Positions 16,785 to 25,544 of a stretch of 64,000 nucleotides of DNA are shown here, one piece after another (position 1 is the first letter of the stretch; each line of letters starts with the position of its first letter). The translations under genes were made by a program, and so were the position numbers. This DNA is from Arachnia propionica (GTDB lineage Bacteria > Actinomycetota > Actinomycetes > Propionibacteriales > Propionibacteriaceae): the NCBI RefSeq assembly GCF_003859805.1, contig NZ_RQZG01000008.1:1-64000 (forward strand), in the 5' to 3' direction. A model generated the notes under the pieces. It made no database searches. It was not told where the DNA came from and saw only the letters and a list, made by a program, of their open reading frames with translations.

Positions 16785-17146
16785 ACAAACGCGCCTCGCT
16801 GCCCGGGGCCAGCGAGCTGTTCCGCCTCACCAACCCGGAAGCGGCAGCGGCCTTCGAGCCGGAGCCGAAACCCAAGGCCCAGAAGGTCACCCCACCGCCC
16901 ACCCCGGAGCGCTCCAGCACCCTGCCCCGCCCCTCCGGCCGGGTCAAGCATGACCAGAAGATCACCGTCTACTTCTCCTCCGACGAGTTGTTCGCCCTGG
17001 AGGACGCGGTGCTGCAGCTCAAACGGGTCCACGGCATCAACCTGGACCGGGGACGCCTGGTCCGCACCGCCGTCGCGCTGGCCCTGACCGATCTCGAGGC
17101 CCACGGCATCGACTCCCAGGTGGTGGCGGAGCTGAACCGCTCGTGA
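16775..17146 (+). CDS. small ribbon-helix-helix-like protein paired with ParA
   Basis: Protein of 123 residues. The first 55 are low complexity and Pro/Lys-rich. The C-terminal half begins with a short strand (QKITVYFS) followed by two helices (DELFALEDAVLQLKRVHG and DRGRLVRTAVALALTDLEAHG), the pattern of an RHH DNA-binding fold. Its GTG overlaps parA and its stop overlaps scpA by 4 bases. RHH proteins often act as the DNA-binding partner of ParA ATPases, so this could be the centromere or regulator partner of the upstream ParA. That is inference; the family is annotated only as hypothetical as far as I know. Confidence 0.75.
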   Translation: MSLNKRASLPGASELFRLTNPEAAAAFEPEPKPKAQKVTPPPTPERSSTLPRPSGRVKHDQKITVYFSSDELFALEDAVLQLKRVHGINLDRGRLVRTAVALALTDLEAHGIDSQVVAELNRS

Positions 17147-17958
17147 CCCGGCGGCGTGAGGAGGCGCCGGAGACCACCCCCGGGTTCGCGGTCCACCTCA
17201 CCAACTTCGAGGGGCCCTTCGACCTGCTGCTGCAGCTGATCTCCAAACGGGAACTCGACGTGACACAGGTGGCGCTCAGCCAGGTCACCGACGAGTTCAT
17301 CGCGCACGTCCGCGTGCTCGGGGACACGCTCGGGCTGGAACAGACCAGCTCCTTCCTCGTCGTCGCCGCGACCCTGCTGGACCTCAAGGCCGCCCGGCTG
17401 CTGCCAGGAGGGGAGGTGACCGACCCGGAGGACCTGGCCGCCCTGGAGGCCCGCGACCTGCTGTTCGCCCGGCTGCTGCAGTACCGGGCCTTCAAGCAGC
17501 TGGCGGCCTGGCTCGCCGAGCGGGTGCGTGACGCCGAGCAGCGACACTGGCGTCCCGGTGGCCTGGAGGAGCGGTTCCGTGACGTCCTGCCCGAGGTGGA
17601 GCTGCCGGTCGGGGCGGATCGACTGGCCCGGCTGGCCGCCCGGGCACTCACCCCGAGACCAGTCCCCAGCGTCCAGCTCACCCACCTGCACGGCTCGCGG
17701 GTCAGCGTCGTGGAGCAGGTCGGGATCGTCGCCGAGAGGCTGAACGCCGCAGGTCAGCTCAGCTTCCGGCAGCTCGTGGCCGACTGCGACAGGCTGACCA
17801 CCGTCGTGCGTTTCCTGGCGGTCCTGGAACTGTTCCGGGCGGGGCGGGTCAGTTTCGAGCAGGCCGATCCACTGGGTGAGCTGGGGATCCGCTGGCTGGG
17901 TGGGGACCCGAACCAGCCGATGACCGTCGACGAGTACGAGAGCGTGGAGGAACCATGA
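17143..17958 (+). CDS. scpA: segregation and condensation protein A (kleisin)
   Basis: Kleisin subunit of the SMC-ScpAB condensin, 271 residues. The N-terminus has the family signature FEGPFDLLLQLISKRELDVTQV, which pairs with the SMC neck, and SSFLVVAATLLDLKAARLLP. The C-terminal winged helix (RFLAVLELFRAGRVSFEQ) binds the SMC cap. GTG start overlapping the previous gene; the stop overlaps scpB by 4 bases. Confidence 0.95.
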   Translation: MTRRREEAPETTPGFAVHLTNFEGPFDLLLQLISKRELDVTQVALSQVTDEFIAHVRVLGDTLGLEQTSSFLVVAATLLDLKAARLLPGGEVTDPEDLAALEARDLLFARLLQYRAFKQLAAWLAERVRDAEQRHWRPGGLEERFRDVLPEVELPVGADRLARLAARALTPRPVPSVQLTHLHGSRVSVVEQVGIVAERLNAAGQLSFRQLVADCDRLTTVVRFLAVLELFRAGRVSFEQADPLGELGIRWLGGDPNQPMTVDEYESVEEP

Positions 17959-18518
17959 GCACCATCCGGGCCGTCGAGGCGATGCTCCTCATGGCGACCG
18001 AACCGGTGGCCACCGCCCAGCTGGCGGCAGCCCTGGCGGTGCCGGAGGAGACCGTGCTGACGGAGTTGGAGACCCTGGCCGCCTTCTACCGGGACACCGA
18101 GCGGGGGTTCGAGCTGGTCAGGGTCGCCGGGGGCTGGCGGCTGGCGACCTGCCCGGACCTGGCAGAGATCCTGGAGGCCGGGGTCGTCGCGGACGCCAGG
18201 GCCCGGCTCAGTCAGGCAGCGCTCGAGACCCTGGCCGTGATCGCCTACCTCCAGCCCGTCACCCGGGGCCGGATCGCGGGTGTCAGGGGGGTCAACGTCG
18301 ATGGTGTGGTGCGCACCCTGCTCACCCGGGGGCTGATCGCCGAGGCGGGCGAGGAACCGGGTGGTGCCGTGCAGTTCGCCACCACCCCGCTGTTCCTCCA
18401 GAAGCTCGGGCTCGACTCGCTGGAGGAACTGCCCGACTTGGCGCCGCTGCTGCCGGACGCCGTAGCCTTGGAGGCCGAGCTTCGCACCGCCACCGGAATG
18501 GAGGACAGCCATGAGTGA
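17955..18518 (+). CDS. scpB: segregation and condensation protein B
   Basis: Dimeric winged-helix partner of ScpA, 187 residues. It contains AMLLMATEPVATAQLAAAL near the start and the signature LSQAALETLAVIAYLQPVTR followed by RIAGVRGVNVDGVVRTLLTRGLI. Start and stop overlap scpA and rluB (ATGA with scpA, 8 bases with rluB), so condensin subunits and the pseudouridine synthase are made together, as in most Gram-positives. Confidence 0.95.
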   Translation: MSTIRAVEAMLLMATEPVATAQLAAALAVPEETVLTELETLAAFYRDTERGFELVRVAGGWRLATCPDLAEILEAGVVADARARLSQAALETLAVIAYLQPVTRGRIAGVRGVNVDGVVRTLLTRGLIAEAGEEPGGAVQFATTPLFLQKLGLDSLEELPDLAPLLPDAVALEAELRTATGMEDSHE

Positions 18519-19245
18519 CGAGGAGGGCATCCGCCTCCAGAAGGTCCTGGCACAGGCCGGGATCGCATCCCGCCGGGCCAGCGAGATCCTGATCGATGAG
18601 GGACGGGTCGAGGTCAACGGGAAGGTGGTCACCGAGCAGGGCCGACGCGTCGACCCGGAACGCGACACCATCCGGGTGGACGGGGCCCGCATCCCACCAC
18701 CCAGGCGGCACCGGTACCTGGTGCTCAACAAGCCGCGGGGCGTGGTCTCCACCATGGAGGACCCCGAGGGGCGCCGCACCCTGGCGGACCTGCTGCCCCG
18801 CAGATCCGAGCGGCTGTTCCACGTCGGCCGGTTGGACACCGAGACCGAGGGGCTGATCCTGCTCACCAACGACGGCGAGTTCGCCAACCGGATGGCCCAT
18901 CCCCGCTACGAGGTGCCGAAGACCTACCTGGCCGAGGTGGCGGGCCTGGTGGAGCCGAGGACCCTGCGTCGCCTGGAGAAGGGACTTCGCCTCGACGACG
19001 GCCCGGTCAGGCCTGACAAGGTCAAGCTCGTCTCCCGCAGCGAGTCACGTTCCCTGCTCTCGATCACCCTGCACGAGGGACGCAACCGCATCGTGCGGCG
19101 CATGATGGACGCGGTGGGACACCCCGTGGATCGGCTGGCCCGCACCGGGATCGGGCCGGTCAGGCTGGGTCAGCTCACCATCGGAACCTCCCGTGAACTG
19201 ACCCGCGAGGAGCTCGGTGCCCTCCTCGATCTGGTGGACATGTGA
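18511..19245 (+). CDS. rluB: 23S rRNA pseudouridine synthase RluB-type
   Basis: RsuA/RluB/E/F-family pseudouridine synthase of 244 residues. It has an N-terminal S4 domain (IRLQKVLAQAGIASRRASEILI), then the catalytic domain with VLNKPRGVVST and the active-site Asp in HVGRLDTETEGLILLTNDGE, and ends with EGRNRIVRRMMDAVGHPV. By order with scpB it corresponds to RluB (23S position 2605 in E. coli numbering); the exact target in this organism is assumed. Confidence 0.92.
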   Translation: MSDEEGIRLQKVLAQAGIASRRASEILIDEGRVEVNGKVVTEQGRRVDPERDTIRVDGARIPPPRRHRYLVLNKPRGVVSTMEDPEGRRTLADLLPRRSERLFHVGRLDTETEGLILLTNDGEFANRMAHPRYEVPKTYLAEVAGLVEPRTLRRLEKGLRLDDGPVRPDKVKLVSRSESRSLLSITLHEGRNRIVRRMMDAVGHPVDRLARTGIGPVRLGQLTIGTSRELTREELGALLDLVDM

Positions 19246-19265
19246 GTGCCTGGACCTCACTGGGG

Positions 19266-19271
19266 TAGCAT
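19266..19271 (+). promoter_or_regulatory. -10 TAGCAT of the FKBP lipoprotein (leaderless start)
   Basis: TAGCAT ends 7 bases before the GTG at 19279. No ribosome binding site is present in between. Confidence 0.55.
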
Positions 19272-19278
19272 CTGACGG

Positions 19279-20307
19279 GTGCGTTTGAGTGAATTCCTGA
19301 CCCGTTCCCGCGCCGCCCTGGCCTTGGCGGCCGCCGGTGCCATCGCGCTGACGGCCTGCTCCGCCCAGGAACCAGCGGCGGATCCGACCGCGACACAGAG
19401 CGCCTCGTCAGCTGCCTCGCCCGAGGCTCCCGCCACGGGGGAGTCCAGCACCGACGCGTTGCCGACCAGCGCCGTCGAGCCCTCGGCCGACCTGAGTGCG
19501 ATCACCGTCTCCGACGCCGATGTGCCGGAGGTCACGGTCCCGGCCCCGTGGGGCATCGCCAGCACCCAGACCAAGGTGCTGCGGGAGAGCTCCAGCACCC
19601 AGGTGGTGGGGGAGAACGCGAGGGTGACCGTCAACTACGTCGGTGTCAACGGCCGCACCGGTGAACCCTTCGACAGCAGCTACGAGCGCGGTGCCCCGGT
19701 CCCGTTCTCGCTGGACGCGGTGGTGCCGGGGTTCAAGATCGGCCTGGCGGGCCAGAAGGTCGGCTCGCGGGTGCTCATCGGCATGACCGGGGAGGACGGT
19801 TACAAGGACGGGAACCCGCAGGCCGGGATCGAGGCCGGGGACTCGTTGCTCTTCGTCGTGGACATCATCTCCGCCACCTTCGAGGAGCCCGTGGGCGAGG
19901 AGGTCACCCCTGCCGAGGGAGTGCCGAGCGTCACCGTCACCGACGGCAAGCCGGAGGTCACCATTCCCGAGGGCATGAGTGCCGACTCCCTCGTCGTCCA
20001 GCCGCTCATCAAGGGGCCCGGTGCCGCCATCGCCGCCGACTCCGTCGTCACCGTGAAGTACCGCGCCTGGGGGGCCACCTCCGGCAAGATCATCCTCGAC
20101 GGCTGGGGACCGCAGACCGCGCCGCTGAACACGCTGCTCCCGGGCTGGCAGACCGGCCTGCTGGAGCAGACCGCGGGCTCCCGGGTCCTGCTGGTGGTGC
20201 CCGCCGCGAACTCGTACCCGAACGGCCTGCCCGATCAGGGGCTCCCTGCTGGCGAGGGTCTGGTCTTCGTCATCGACATCGTCGACGTCCAGGCGCCACA
20301 GCAGTAG
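19279..20307 (+). CDS. FKBP-type peptidyl-prolyl isomerase lipoprotein with two FKBP-like domains
   Basis: Lipid-anchored folding factor of 342 residues. Lipobox LTAC after an Ala-rich signal peptide (Cys about 27), a Ser/Ala/Glu linker, then a clear FKBP domain (VTVNYVGVNGRTGEPFDSSY, VVPGFKIGLAGQKVGSRVLI). A second, degenerate domain follows (VVTVKYRAWGATSGKIILDG, LLPGWQTGLLEQTAGSRVLL), with fewer aromatic pocket residues, so it may only bind. Its 3' end overlaps the convergent gluQ gene by 38 bases, so both messages share complementary ends. Confidence 0.88.
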   Translation: MRLSEFLTRSRAALALAAAGAIALTACSAQEPAADPTATQSASSAASPEAPATGESSTDALPTSAVEPSADLSAITVSDADVPEVTVPAPWGIASTQTKVLRESSSTQVVGENARVTVNYVGVNGRTGEPFDSSYERGAPVPFSLDAVVPGFKIGLAGQKVGSRVLIGMTGEDGYKDGNPQAGIEAGDSLLFVVDIISATFEEPVGEEVTPAEGVPSVTVTDGKPEVTIPEGMSADSLVVQPLIKGPGAAIAADSVVTVKYRAWGATSGKIILDGWGPQTAPLNTLLPGWQTGLLEQTAGSRVLLVVPAANSYPNGLPDQGLPAGEGLVFVIDIVDVQAPQQ

Positions 20308-21214
20308 TAGGTGACAGCCGCTCACCCGTCCAGGTGGCGGGTGCGAAGAACTGACGGGGCAGGGGCTCTGGCATCACCGCCAGGGCCCCTGCCGCCGTCT
20401 CCTGCCGACCGAGCCCCAACGAGTCGGTGAGTTCGGCCATGAGGTCGGCATCGCTCCAGCCGAGGCCGTGCAGGTCGGTCCTGGTCACCGCGCCGTCGCG
20501 TTTGGCCAGCCGTGCCCCGTCGTCATTGGTGACCAATCCGATGTGGGCGTAGCAGGGTGGGGTGCCACCGAGCTGGGTGGCCAGCCAGGCCTGCCGGGGT
20601 GCGGAGCCCAGCAGGTCGGCCCCCCGGGTGACCTGGGTCACGCCCTGGAACAGGTCGTCGACCACGACGGCGAGGTTGTAGGCGGGCACCCCGTCGCCAC
20701 GCACCAGCACGAAGTCGTCCACCGGCCCCGTCACCTGCCCGTGGAACCGGTCGGTGACGGTGAAGCCCACCCCCTCGGCCCGGATCCGCAGCGCTGCGGG
20801 ACGCACCCGTCGTCGCTGTTCCCGCTCCCGGGTGCTGAGACGGGCGCAGGTGCCGGGATAGGTGCCGGGATCACCGTGCGGGGCGGAGACCGCCTGGGCG
20901 ATCTCCCGGCGCGTGCAGAAGCACTCGTAGGTGCGCCCCGCGAGCACCGCCAGGGCGTCCCGGTAGGCGTCGTGGCGCTGCGACTGGGTGACCACCTCCT
21001 CGTCCCAGGCGAGCCCCAGGGCACGGAGGTCCGCCAGCTGACGGACCGCCGCACCGTCGGCGGCACGGACCCTGGCCGCATCCAGGTCCTCGATCCGAAG
21101 CCGCCACGAGCCCTCCGCCGCACGGGTCAGCAACCATCCCGCCAGGGCGGTGCGGAGATTGCCCACGTGCAGGTCGGAGGTGGGGGAGGGGGCGTAGCGG
21201 TCAACCACGGTCAT
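20270..21214 (-). CDS. gluQ: glutamyl-Q tRNA(Asp) synthetase
   Basis: Truncated glutamyl-tRNA synthetase-like enzyme (314 residues) without an anticodon-binding domain, which attaches glutamate to queuosine in tRNA(Asp). The HIGH-like motif is PSPTSDLHVGN; KMSKS is replaced by RLAKRDGA as usual in the family. The zinc site CFC (ECFCTRRE) plus Tyr and Cys of GTYPGTCARL are present. The ATG at 21214 starts the family N-terminus; an upstream in-frame start has no support. The gene is divergent from pafB. Confidence 0.92.
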   Translation of the reverse strand: MTVVDRYAPSPTSDLHVGNLRTALAGWLLTRAAEGSWRLRIEDLDAARVRAADGAAVRQLADLRALGLAWDEEVVTQSQRHDAYRDALAVLAGRTYECFCTRREIAQAVSAPHGDPGTYPGTCARLSTREREQRRRVRPAALRIRAEGVGFTVTDRFHGQVTGPVDDFVLVRGDGVPAYNLAVVVDDLFQGVTQVTRGADLLGSAPRQAWLATQLGGTPPCYAHIGLVTNDDGARLAKRDGAVTRTDLHGLGWSDADLMAELTDSLGLGRQETAAGALAVMPEPLPRQFFAPATWTGERLSPTTAVAPGRRRCR

Positions 21215-21273
21215 GCCCCCATTGTTGCCCGGGTGTGACCCCGGTAGCCTCGTCGGCACGAGGAAGGAGCCCC
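21215..21273. promoter_or_regulatory. divergent promoter region gluQ / pafB
   Basis: Minus strand: AACAAT (21226-21221) ends 6 bases before the gluQ ATG. Plus strand: TAGCCT (21245-21250), with a GGAAGGAG ribosome site before the pafB ATG at 21274. The two -10 boxes are 18 bases apart, so the promoters overlap. Confidence 0.45.
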
Positions 21274-22176
21274 ATGTCGGCACACAAGTCGGAACGGCTG
21301 GTCAACCTGCTCATCATGCTGCTCGCCGCTCGCGGCTGGATCTCCCGGGACCGGATCCGCGTCACCGTCGAGGGCTACCGTGGGCTGGATGCCACCAATT
21401 TCGAGCGGACCTTCGAGCGGGACAAGGCAGAACTCAGGGCAGCCGGGGTTCCCCTCGAGGTGGATGACGAGGGAGAGGGCTACCGCATCGATCGCAGCAG
21501 CTACGAGCTGCCCCCGATCAGCTTCAGCCCCGAGGAACTGGCGGCACTGGGAGCGGCGGCCCGGGTGTGGCAGGACAGCGTCGCCGCGGATGGGACGAGG
21601 CAGGCCCTCGCGACGCTGCGCGCAGCAGGGGCGGAACCCGATCCGTCGCGGCTGGAGGTCCTGGCCCCGCGGCTGGGGGCGGTCTCCCACCTGATGGTGT
21701 GGCGGGAGGGGGTGACCACCCGGCGCGAGGTGCGCTTCGGCTATGCCGGGGCCACCCGCAGGGTCCAGCCGTGGACCCTGTTCAGCCGAGGGGGCCGCTG
21801 GTACGTGACCGGACTGGACCCGGACCGACAAGCCGAGCGACGGTTCCGGCTCGACAAGGTGTCGGGAACCCCACGACTGGTGGGTGCCGCCGGGGCCTTC
21901 GAACCTCCCGAGGAGGTCACCACCGATTTCGTGCGGGACGACACCGTCGCCCGAGTGGCGGTGCGGGAAGGGCGGGGCCGTGACCTGTTGCGTGGCGCCC
22001 CACCGGCCAAGGACCAGAGTGGGGCACCACCCGGATTCGTGGTCCACGAGGTGAGACCGGGCCTGGGACTGGTGGGGGAGATCTGTGCGCTCGGGGCGGA
22101 CGCCGTGGCGCTGGAGCCGTCGGACCTGGTGGCCGAGGTCGTCGCCCAGCTGCGTGCCGTGGCGGGGGTGAGGTGA
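21274..22176 (+). CDS. pafB: WYL-domain transcriptional regulator PafB
   Basis: N-terminal wHTH plus WYL-type regulator, 300 residues. With PafC it activates LexA-independent DNA damage genes in mycobacteria. The helix-turn-helix lies at about 1-70 (KSERLVNLLIMLLAARGW) and the WYL/WCX part from about 130. The core motif is altered (PWTLFSRGGRWYVTGLD keeps the GxWY element). The ATG at 21274 follows a GAAGGAG site. It overlaps pafC by a single base. No pafA, prcA or prcB is present in the window. Confidence 0.9.
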   Translation: MSAHKSERLVNLLIMLLAARGWISRDRIRVTVEGYRGLDATNFERTFERDKAELRAAGVPLEVDDEGEGYRIDRSSYELPPISFSPEELAALGAAARVWQDSVAADGTRQALATLRAAGAEPDPSRLEVLAPRLGAVSHLMVWREGVTTRREVRFGYAGATRRVQPWTLFSRGGRWYVTGLDPDRQAERRFRLDKVSGTPRLVGAAGAFEPPEEVTTDFVRDDTVARVAVREGRGRDLLRGAPPAKDQSGAPPGFVVHEVRPGLGLVGEICALGADAVALEPSDLVAEVVAQLRAVAGVR

Positions 22177-23156
22177 TGCGTTCGGTCGACCAGGTGCAAC
22201 GCCTGACCCAGCTGGTGCCCTACCTGATGAACCATCCCGGTGTCTCCATCAGCGAGACCGCCGAGGCCTTCGGCGTCACCCCGGCCACGGTGCTCAAGGA
22301 CCTGGGGGTGATCCAGTTCTGCGGGCTGCCCGGAGGGCTGCCCGACGACCTGTTCGAGGTGGACATCGATCAGGTGCGCAAGGAGGGGGAGATCTGGATC
22401 GGCAACGCGGAGGTCCTGGCCCGCCCCATGACCCTGACCACGATGCAGGCGGTGACGCTGCTGCTGGCGCTGGACACCCTCGTCGCCCTCGGCTCCGAGG
22501 CGGCCCGGAGCGCCCATGAGAAGCTGAGCCGGGCCTGCGGGCAGCTGAATCCGGGGATCCAGGTGCAGGTGCTGGCCGGTGACCCGGTGATCCGGCAGCG
22601 ACTCGCGGCAGCCGCGGAACAGGGCCGGGTGGTGGTCATCACCCATCGTCGCCGGGACGGGGAGCACCGGGTGGAGGTGGAACCCGTCCGACTCACGGTC
22701 TGCGACGGTGTCACCTACCTGGAGGCCTGGTCCAGACCGCGTCAGGCCTGGCGCAGTTTCCGGCTGGAACGCATCCTCGGGTGTCGGGAGACCGGCGAGG
22801 TGTTCCACCCCCGTCAGGATCTGCCTGCGGAGGGAGTGGGCTGGTTCCAGGACGCGACCGGCGAGCTCACCCTGGAGGTCGACGCGTCGGCCGGTTGGGT
22901 GACCGAGCACCACCCCACCACCCGCATCGAAACCACCCGGGACGGGTTCAGCATCACCCTGCCGATCGGCTCGAGGGACTGGGCCGTCGGGCTGTTGCTG
23001 CGGCTCGGGAAGGCGGTCCGGGGGGTGGATGACCCCAGCCTCGCGGCCGAGGCGGCAACGGCCGCGCGGGAGGCGTTGACCCACTACGGGACACCGGTGC
23101 AGGATCAACAGGGAATCAAGACGGGGAACGACGTCGGCTACGATGGCGAATCGTGA
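22176..23156 (+). CDS. pafC: WYL-domain transcriptional regulator PafC
   Basis: Partner of PafB, 326 residues: an N-terminal HTH (LVPYLMNHPGVSISETAEAF) and WYL domain (TYLEAWSRPRQAWRSFRLERI), the ligand-sensing part thought to respond to single-stranded nucleic acid. A GTG at 22173 is an alternative start. Its stop overlaps the GTG of the next small gene (GTGA). Confidence 0.9.
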   Translation: MRSVDQVQRLTQLVPYLMNHPGVSISETAEAFGVTPATVLKDLGVIQFCGLPGGLPDDLFEVDIDQVRKEGEIWIGNAEVLARPMTLTTMQAVTLLLALDTLVALGSEAARSAHEKLSRACGQLNPGIQVQVLAGDPVIRQRLAAAAEQGRVVVITHRRRDGEHRVEVEPVRLTVCDGVTYLEAWSRPRQAWRSFRLERILGCRETGEVFHPRQDLPAEGVGWFQDATGELTLEVDASAGWVTEHHPTTRIETTRDGFSITLPIGSRDWAVGLLLRLGKAVRGVDDPSLAAEAATAAREALTHYGTPVQDQQGIKTGNDVGYDGES

Positions 23157-23341
23157 TCGTGGTGGTACTGATCCTGTGCGGGATCGCGCTCCTGGGCGTC
23201 GTGGCGCTCGTCGTCGGGGCCCTGCAGCTTCGCGGCAAGGTGCAGGACGTGACGGCGGAGTACCGGCTGCTCACCTCCCGGGTGGGTGAACTGCGTGACC
23301 TGACTGCCCGCATCGACCGTCCCCGAGGGCGAGGCAAGTAG
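23153..23341 (+). CDS. small single-pass membrane protein before tatA
   Basis: Protein of 62 residues: a membrane helix at 2-25 (VVVLILCGIALLGVVALVVG), then a short basic coiled helix (EYRLLTSRVGELRDLTARID). It overlaps pafC by 4 bases, and TACGAT lies 8 bases before the GTG, allowing an internal leaderless transcript. Its TAG stop is part of the tatA -10. It may be a Tat accessory or simply a small membrane protein; no family recognised. Confidence 0.6.
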   Translation: MIVVVLILCGIALLGVVALVVGALQLRGKVQDVTAEYRLLTSRVGELRDLTARIDRPRGRGK

Positions 23342-23344
23342 ACT
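23339..23344 (+). promoter_or_regulatory. -10 TAGACT candidate for tatAC
   Basis: Begins with the TAG stop of the preceding small gene. A leader of about 40 nt with a GGGGAGACGAGGAA purine tract leads to the tatA ATG at 23391. Confidence 0.4.
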
Positions 23345-23390
23345 TCAGCGATATCGAGCCCGGGAGATTCCCGGGGAGACGAGGAACGAC

Positions 23391-23720
23391 ATGCCAAACA
23401 TTGGTCCCATGGAGCTCATCATCATCCTGGCCATCGCCCTGCTGCTGTTCGGTGGCAGCCGACTGGCGGGGCTGGGCAAGGGCGTGGGCCGCTCCATCCG
23501 TGAGTTCAAGGAGGAGGTCAAGTCCGCCGACGAGGTGGCCGCCAAGGCCGAGGAGGCCGAGGTGGTGGAGGCCGAGATCGTCGACACCCAGCAGGTGGCT
23601 GACGAGGACCTGGCGCGTCGGCAGCGTGAACTCGCCGCCCGCGAGCAGGCCCTCAAGGAGGCCGAGCTCAAGGCCCGCGAGGACGCACTGCGTGCCCGCG
23701 AGAACGAGATCGGGAACTGA
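23391..23720 (+). CDS. tatA: Sec-independent translocase subunit TatA
   Basis: Pore-forming subunit of the twin-arginine translocase, 109 residues. One N-terminal membrane helix (MELIIILAIALLLFGGSRL) is followed by the hinge and amphipathic helix (GKGVGRSIREFKEEV), then a long charged Glu/Ala/Arg tail predicted as coiled coil. It is 7 bases before tatC. The order pafB-pafC-tatA-tatC-helY is the mycobacterial one. Confidence 0.94.
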   Translation: MPNIGPMELIIILAIALLLFGGSRLAGLGKGVGRSIREFKEEVKSADEVAAKAEEAEVVEAEIVDTQQVADEDLARRQRELAAREQALKEAELKAREDALRARENEIGN

Positions 23721-23727
23721 CCCCGTC

Positions 23728-24603
23728 ATGAGTGCCGAGACCAACCGCGCCGACGCGAAGCCGCGTCGGTTCGGCTGGTTGCGCCCGCCGAAGGCCGAAG
23801 CGCCGGACGGGAGCATGTCGCTCGGCGACCATCTGCGGGAGGTCCGCTACCGGGTCACCATCTCCGCCCTGGCACTGGTGCTCGCCGCTGTTGCCTCCGC
23901 CTTCTTCTACCGGCCGCTGGTGCTGTTCATCATGCACCCCTACACGGTGGCGAAGGCCGATGTGCAGGCGATGAACGAGGAGGCGATGCTGCAGCTCGCC
24001 AACACCGGTGTCACGGGACCGTTCACCCTCGGGATCGTCGTGCTCATCATGTGCGGGCTGATTTTCACCACCCCCGTGTGGATGTACCAGATCTGGGCCT
24101 TCGTGGCCCCCGGCCTGCTGGCCAAGGAGAAGAAGTACGCGCTGGCCTTCCTGGGCGCCGGAACCCCCCTGTTCCTGCTGGGGTGTGCACTGGGCTACTG
24201 GATCTGGCCGAAGGGCATCGCGGTGATGCTGAGCCTCACCCCGACGGGGCTCGGGGTGATGAACTACCAGGACATGGCCGAGTTCGTCATGCTGGAGCTC
24301 AAGATCATCCTGGTCTTCGGGGCCTCCTTCCTGCTGCCCGTCATCGTGGTGGCACTCAACATGTTCAACATCGTGCGTGGCCACCAGCTGAAGAAGTGGC
24401 GCAAGGGGGTCTTCTTCGGCTCCTTCGTCTTCGCCGCCATCGCCACCCCGTCCACGGACCCGTTCTCGATGCTGGCGATGGCCATCCCGGTCACCCTGCT
24501 GTTCTTCGTGGCCGAGCTGATCTGCCGGATGCTGGACAGACGCAAGGGAATCGACGAGGCCGTGGAGGCCCAGTTCAAGATCGACGTGGACGACGGCAAG
24601 TGA
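23728..24603 (+). CDS. tatC: Sec-independent translocase subunit TatC
   Basis: Receptor subunit of the Tat translocase, 291 residues with six membrane segments. Typical marks are SLGDHLREVRYRV before the first helix, VWMYQIWAFVAPGL and FAAIATPSTDPFSML near helix 5. The ATG was chosen at 23728 right after tatA; a longer frame lies inside tatA. The stop overlaps the lipid kinase GTG by 4 bases. Confidence 0.95.
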   Translation: MSAETNRADAKPRRFGWLRPPKAEAPDGSMSLGDHLREVRYRVTISALALVLAAVASAFFYRPLVLFIMHPYTVAKADVQAMNEEAMLQLANTGVTGPFTLGIVVLIMCGLIFTTPVWMYQIWAFVAPGLLAKEKKYALAFLGAGTPLFLLGCALGYWIWPKGIAVMLSLTPTGLGVMNYQDMAEFVMLELKIILVFGASFLLPVIVVALNMFNIVRGHQLKKWRKGVFFGSFVFAAIATPSTDPFSMLAMAIPVTLLFFVAELICRMLDRRKGIDEAVEAQFKIDVDDGK

Positions 24604-25514
24604 ACCAGCTGGCCAAACCGCGCCTGTTCACCCTGGTCGTGAACGAGCGCTCCGGAGGAGGGCGCGCCGGGCGGCTGCTGCCGAAGGTGGCCAGAAGGCT
24701 CCGTGAGCAGGTGCCCGCCGCTGAACTCCACATCATCTCCTCCAGCTCCTGGGTGGATGCCGAGAACCTCACCCGGGCCGCCGCGTTGGAGGCCCGACCG
24801 GGCGACGCCCTGCTCGTCATGGGGGGCGACGGCATGGCCCATCTGGGACTGAACGCCGCTGCCGGGACGAGGACGACCCTGGGTGTCATCCCGGCCGGGA
24901 CCGGCAACGACTTCGTCCGGGGACTCGGTCTGCCCCGCAGCATCGACGAGGCCATCTCCGTCGTGGTCGCAGGCCGCACCCGCAGCGTCGACCTCACGCG
25001 CATCACCAACCCGGCCTTCCCGCAGCGTTACGTCGGCGCGGTGGTCTCCACCGGCTACGACGCCCGCGTCAACCGCGCCACCAACGAGATCAGGTTGAGG
25101 CTGGGGGCGCTGTCCTACGGCTACATCGCGTTGAAGGAACTGGCGGGCTTCTCCCCGCTGGACTACCAGCTCACCATCGACGGGGAACTGATCCAGCAGG
25201 AGGCGATGCTGGTCGCCGTCGCGAACACCGGCATGTTCGGCGGTGGCATGAGGATCGCGCCGGAGGCCGACCCGGCCGACGGACTGCTGGACGTCACCGT
25301 CGTCGGTGCCGTCTCCCGCACCACCCTGCTCCGGCTGCTGCCCAGCATGTACTCCGGCGGTTTCGTGCGCCACCCCGCCGTCGAGCAGCTCCGTGCCCGT
25401 CGTGTGGAGATCGCAGGTGAGGGCCTGTTCGTCATGGGCGACGGCGAGGAGCTCGGCCCCGTCCCGGTCACCGCCGAGGTCGCGCCCGGCGTGCTGAAGG
25501 TGTTCGTGCCGTGA
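24600..25514 (+). CDS. diacylglycerol kinase-family lipid kinase
   Basis: Lipid kinase of the DagK/YegS group, 304 residues. The nucleotide-binding loop is VMGGDGMAHLGLNA (GGDGM instead of GGDGT) and the second signature is GVIPAGTGNDFVRGLGLP. Residues for the C-terminal beta sandwich include GGGMRIAPEADPADGLLDV. It probably recycles diacylglycerol to phosphatidate at the inner membrane face. GTG start overlapping tatC. Confidence 0.88.
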   Translation: MNQLAKPRLFTLVVNERSGGGRAGRLLPKVARRLREQVPAAELHIISSSSWVDAENLTRAAALEARPGDALLVMGGDGMAHLGLNAAAGTRTTLGVIPAGTGNDFVRGLGLPRSIDEAISVVVAGRTRSVDLTRITNPAFPQRYVGAVVSTGYDARVNRATNEIRLRLGALSYGYIALKELAGFSPLDYQLTIDGELIQQEAMLVAVANTGMFGGGMRIAPEADPADGLLDVTVVGAVSRTTLLRLLPSMYSGGFVRHPAVEQLRARRVEIAGEGLFVMGDGEELGPVPVTAEVAPGVLKVFVP

Positions 25515-25532
25515 CCGGCCCGGTGGGGCTGC

Positions 25533-25538
25533 TACGTT
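25533..25538 (+). promoter_or_regulatory. -10 TACGTT of helY (leaderless start)
   Basis: Ends 6 bases before the GTG at 25545; no ribosome site between. Confidence 0.5.
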
Positions 25539-25544
25539 GAAACC

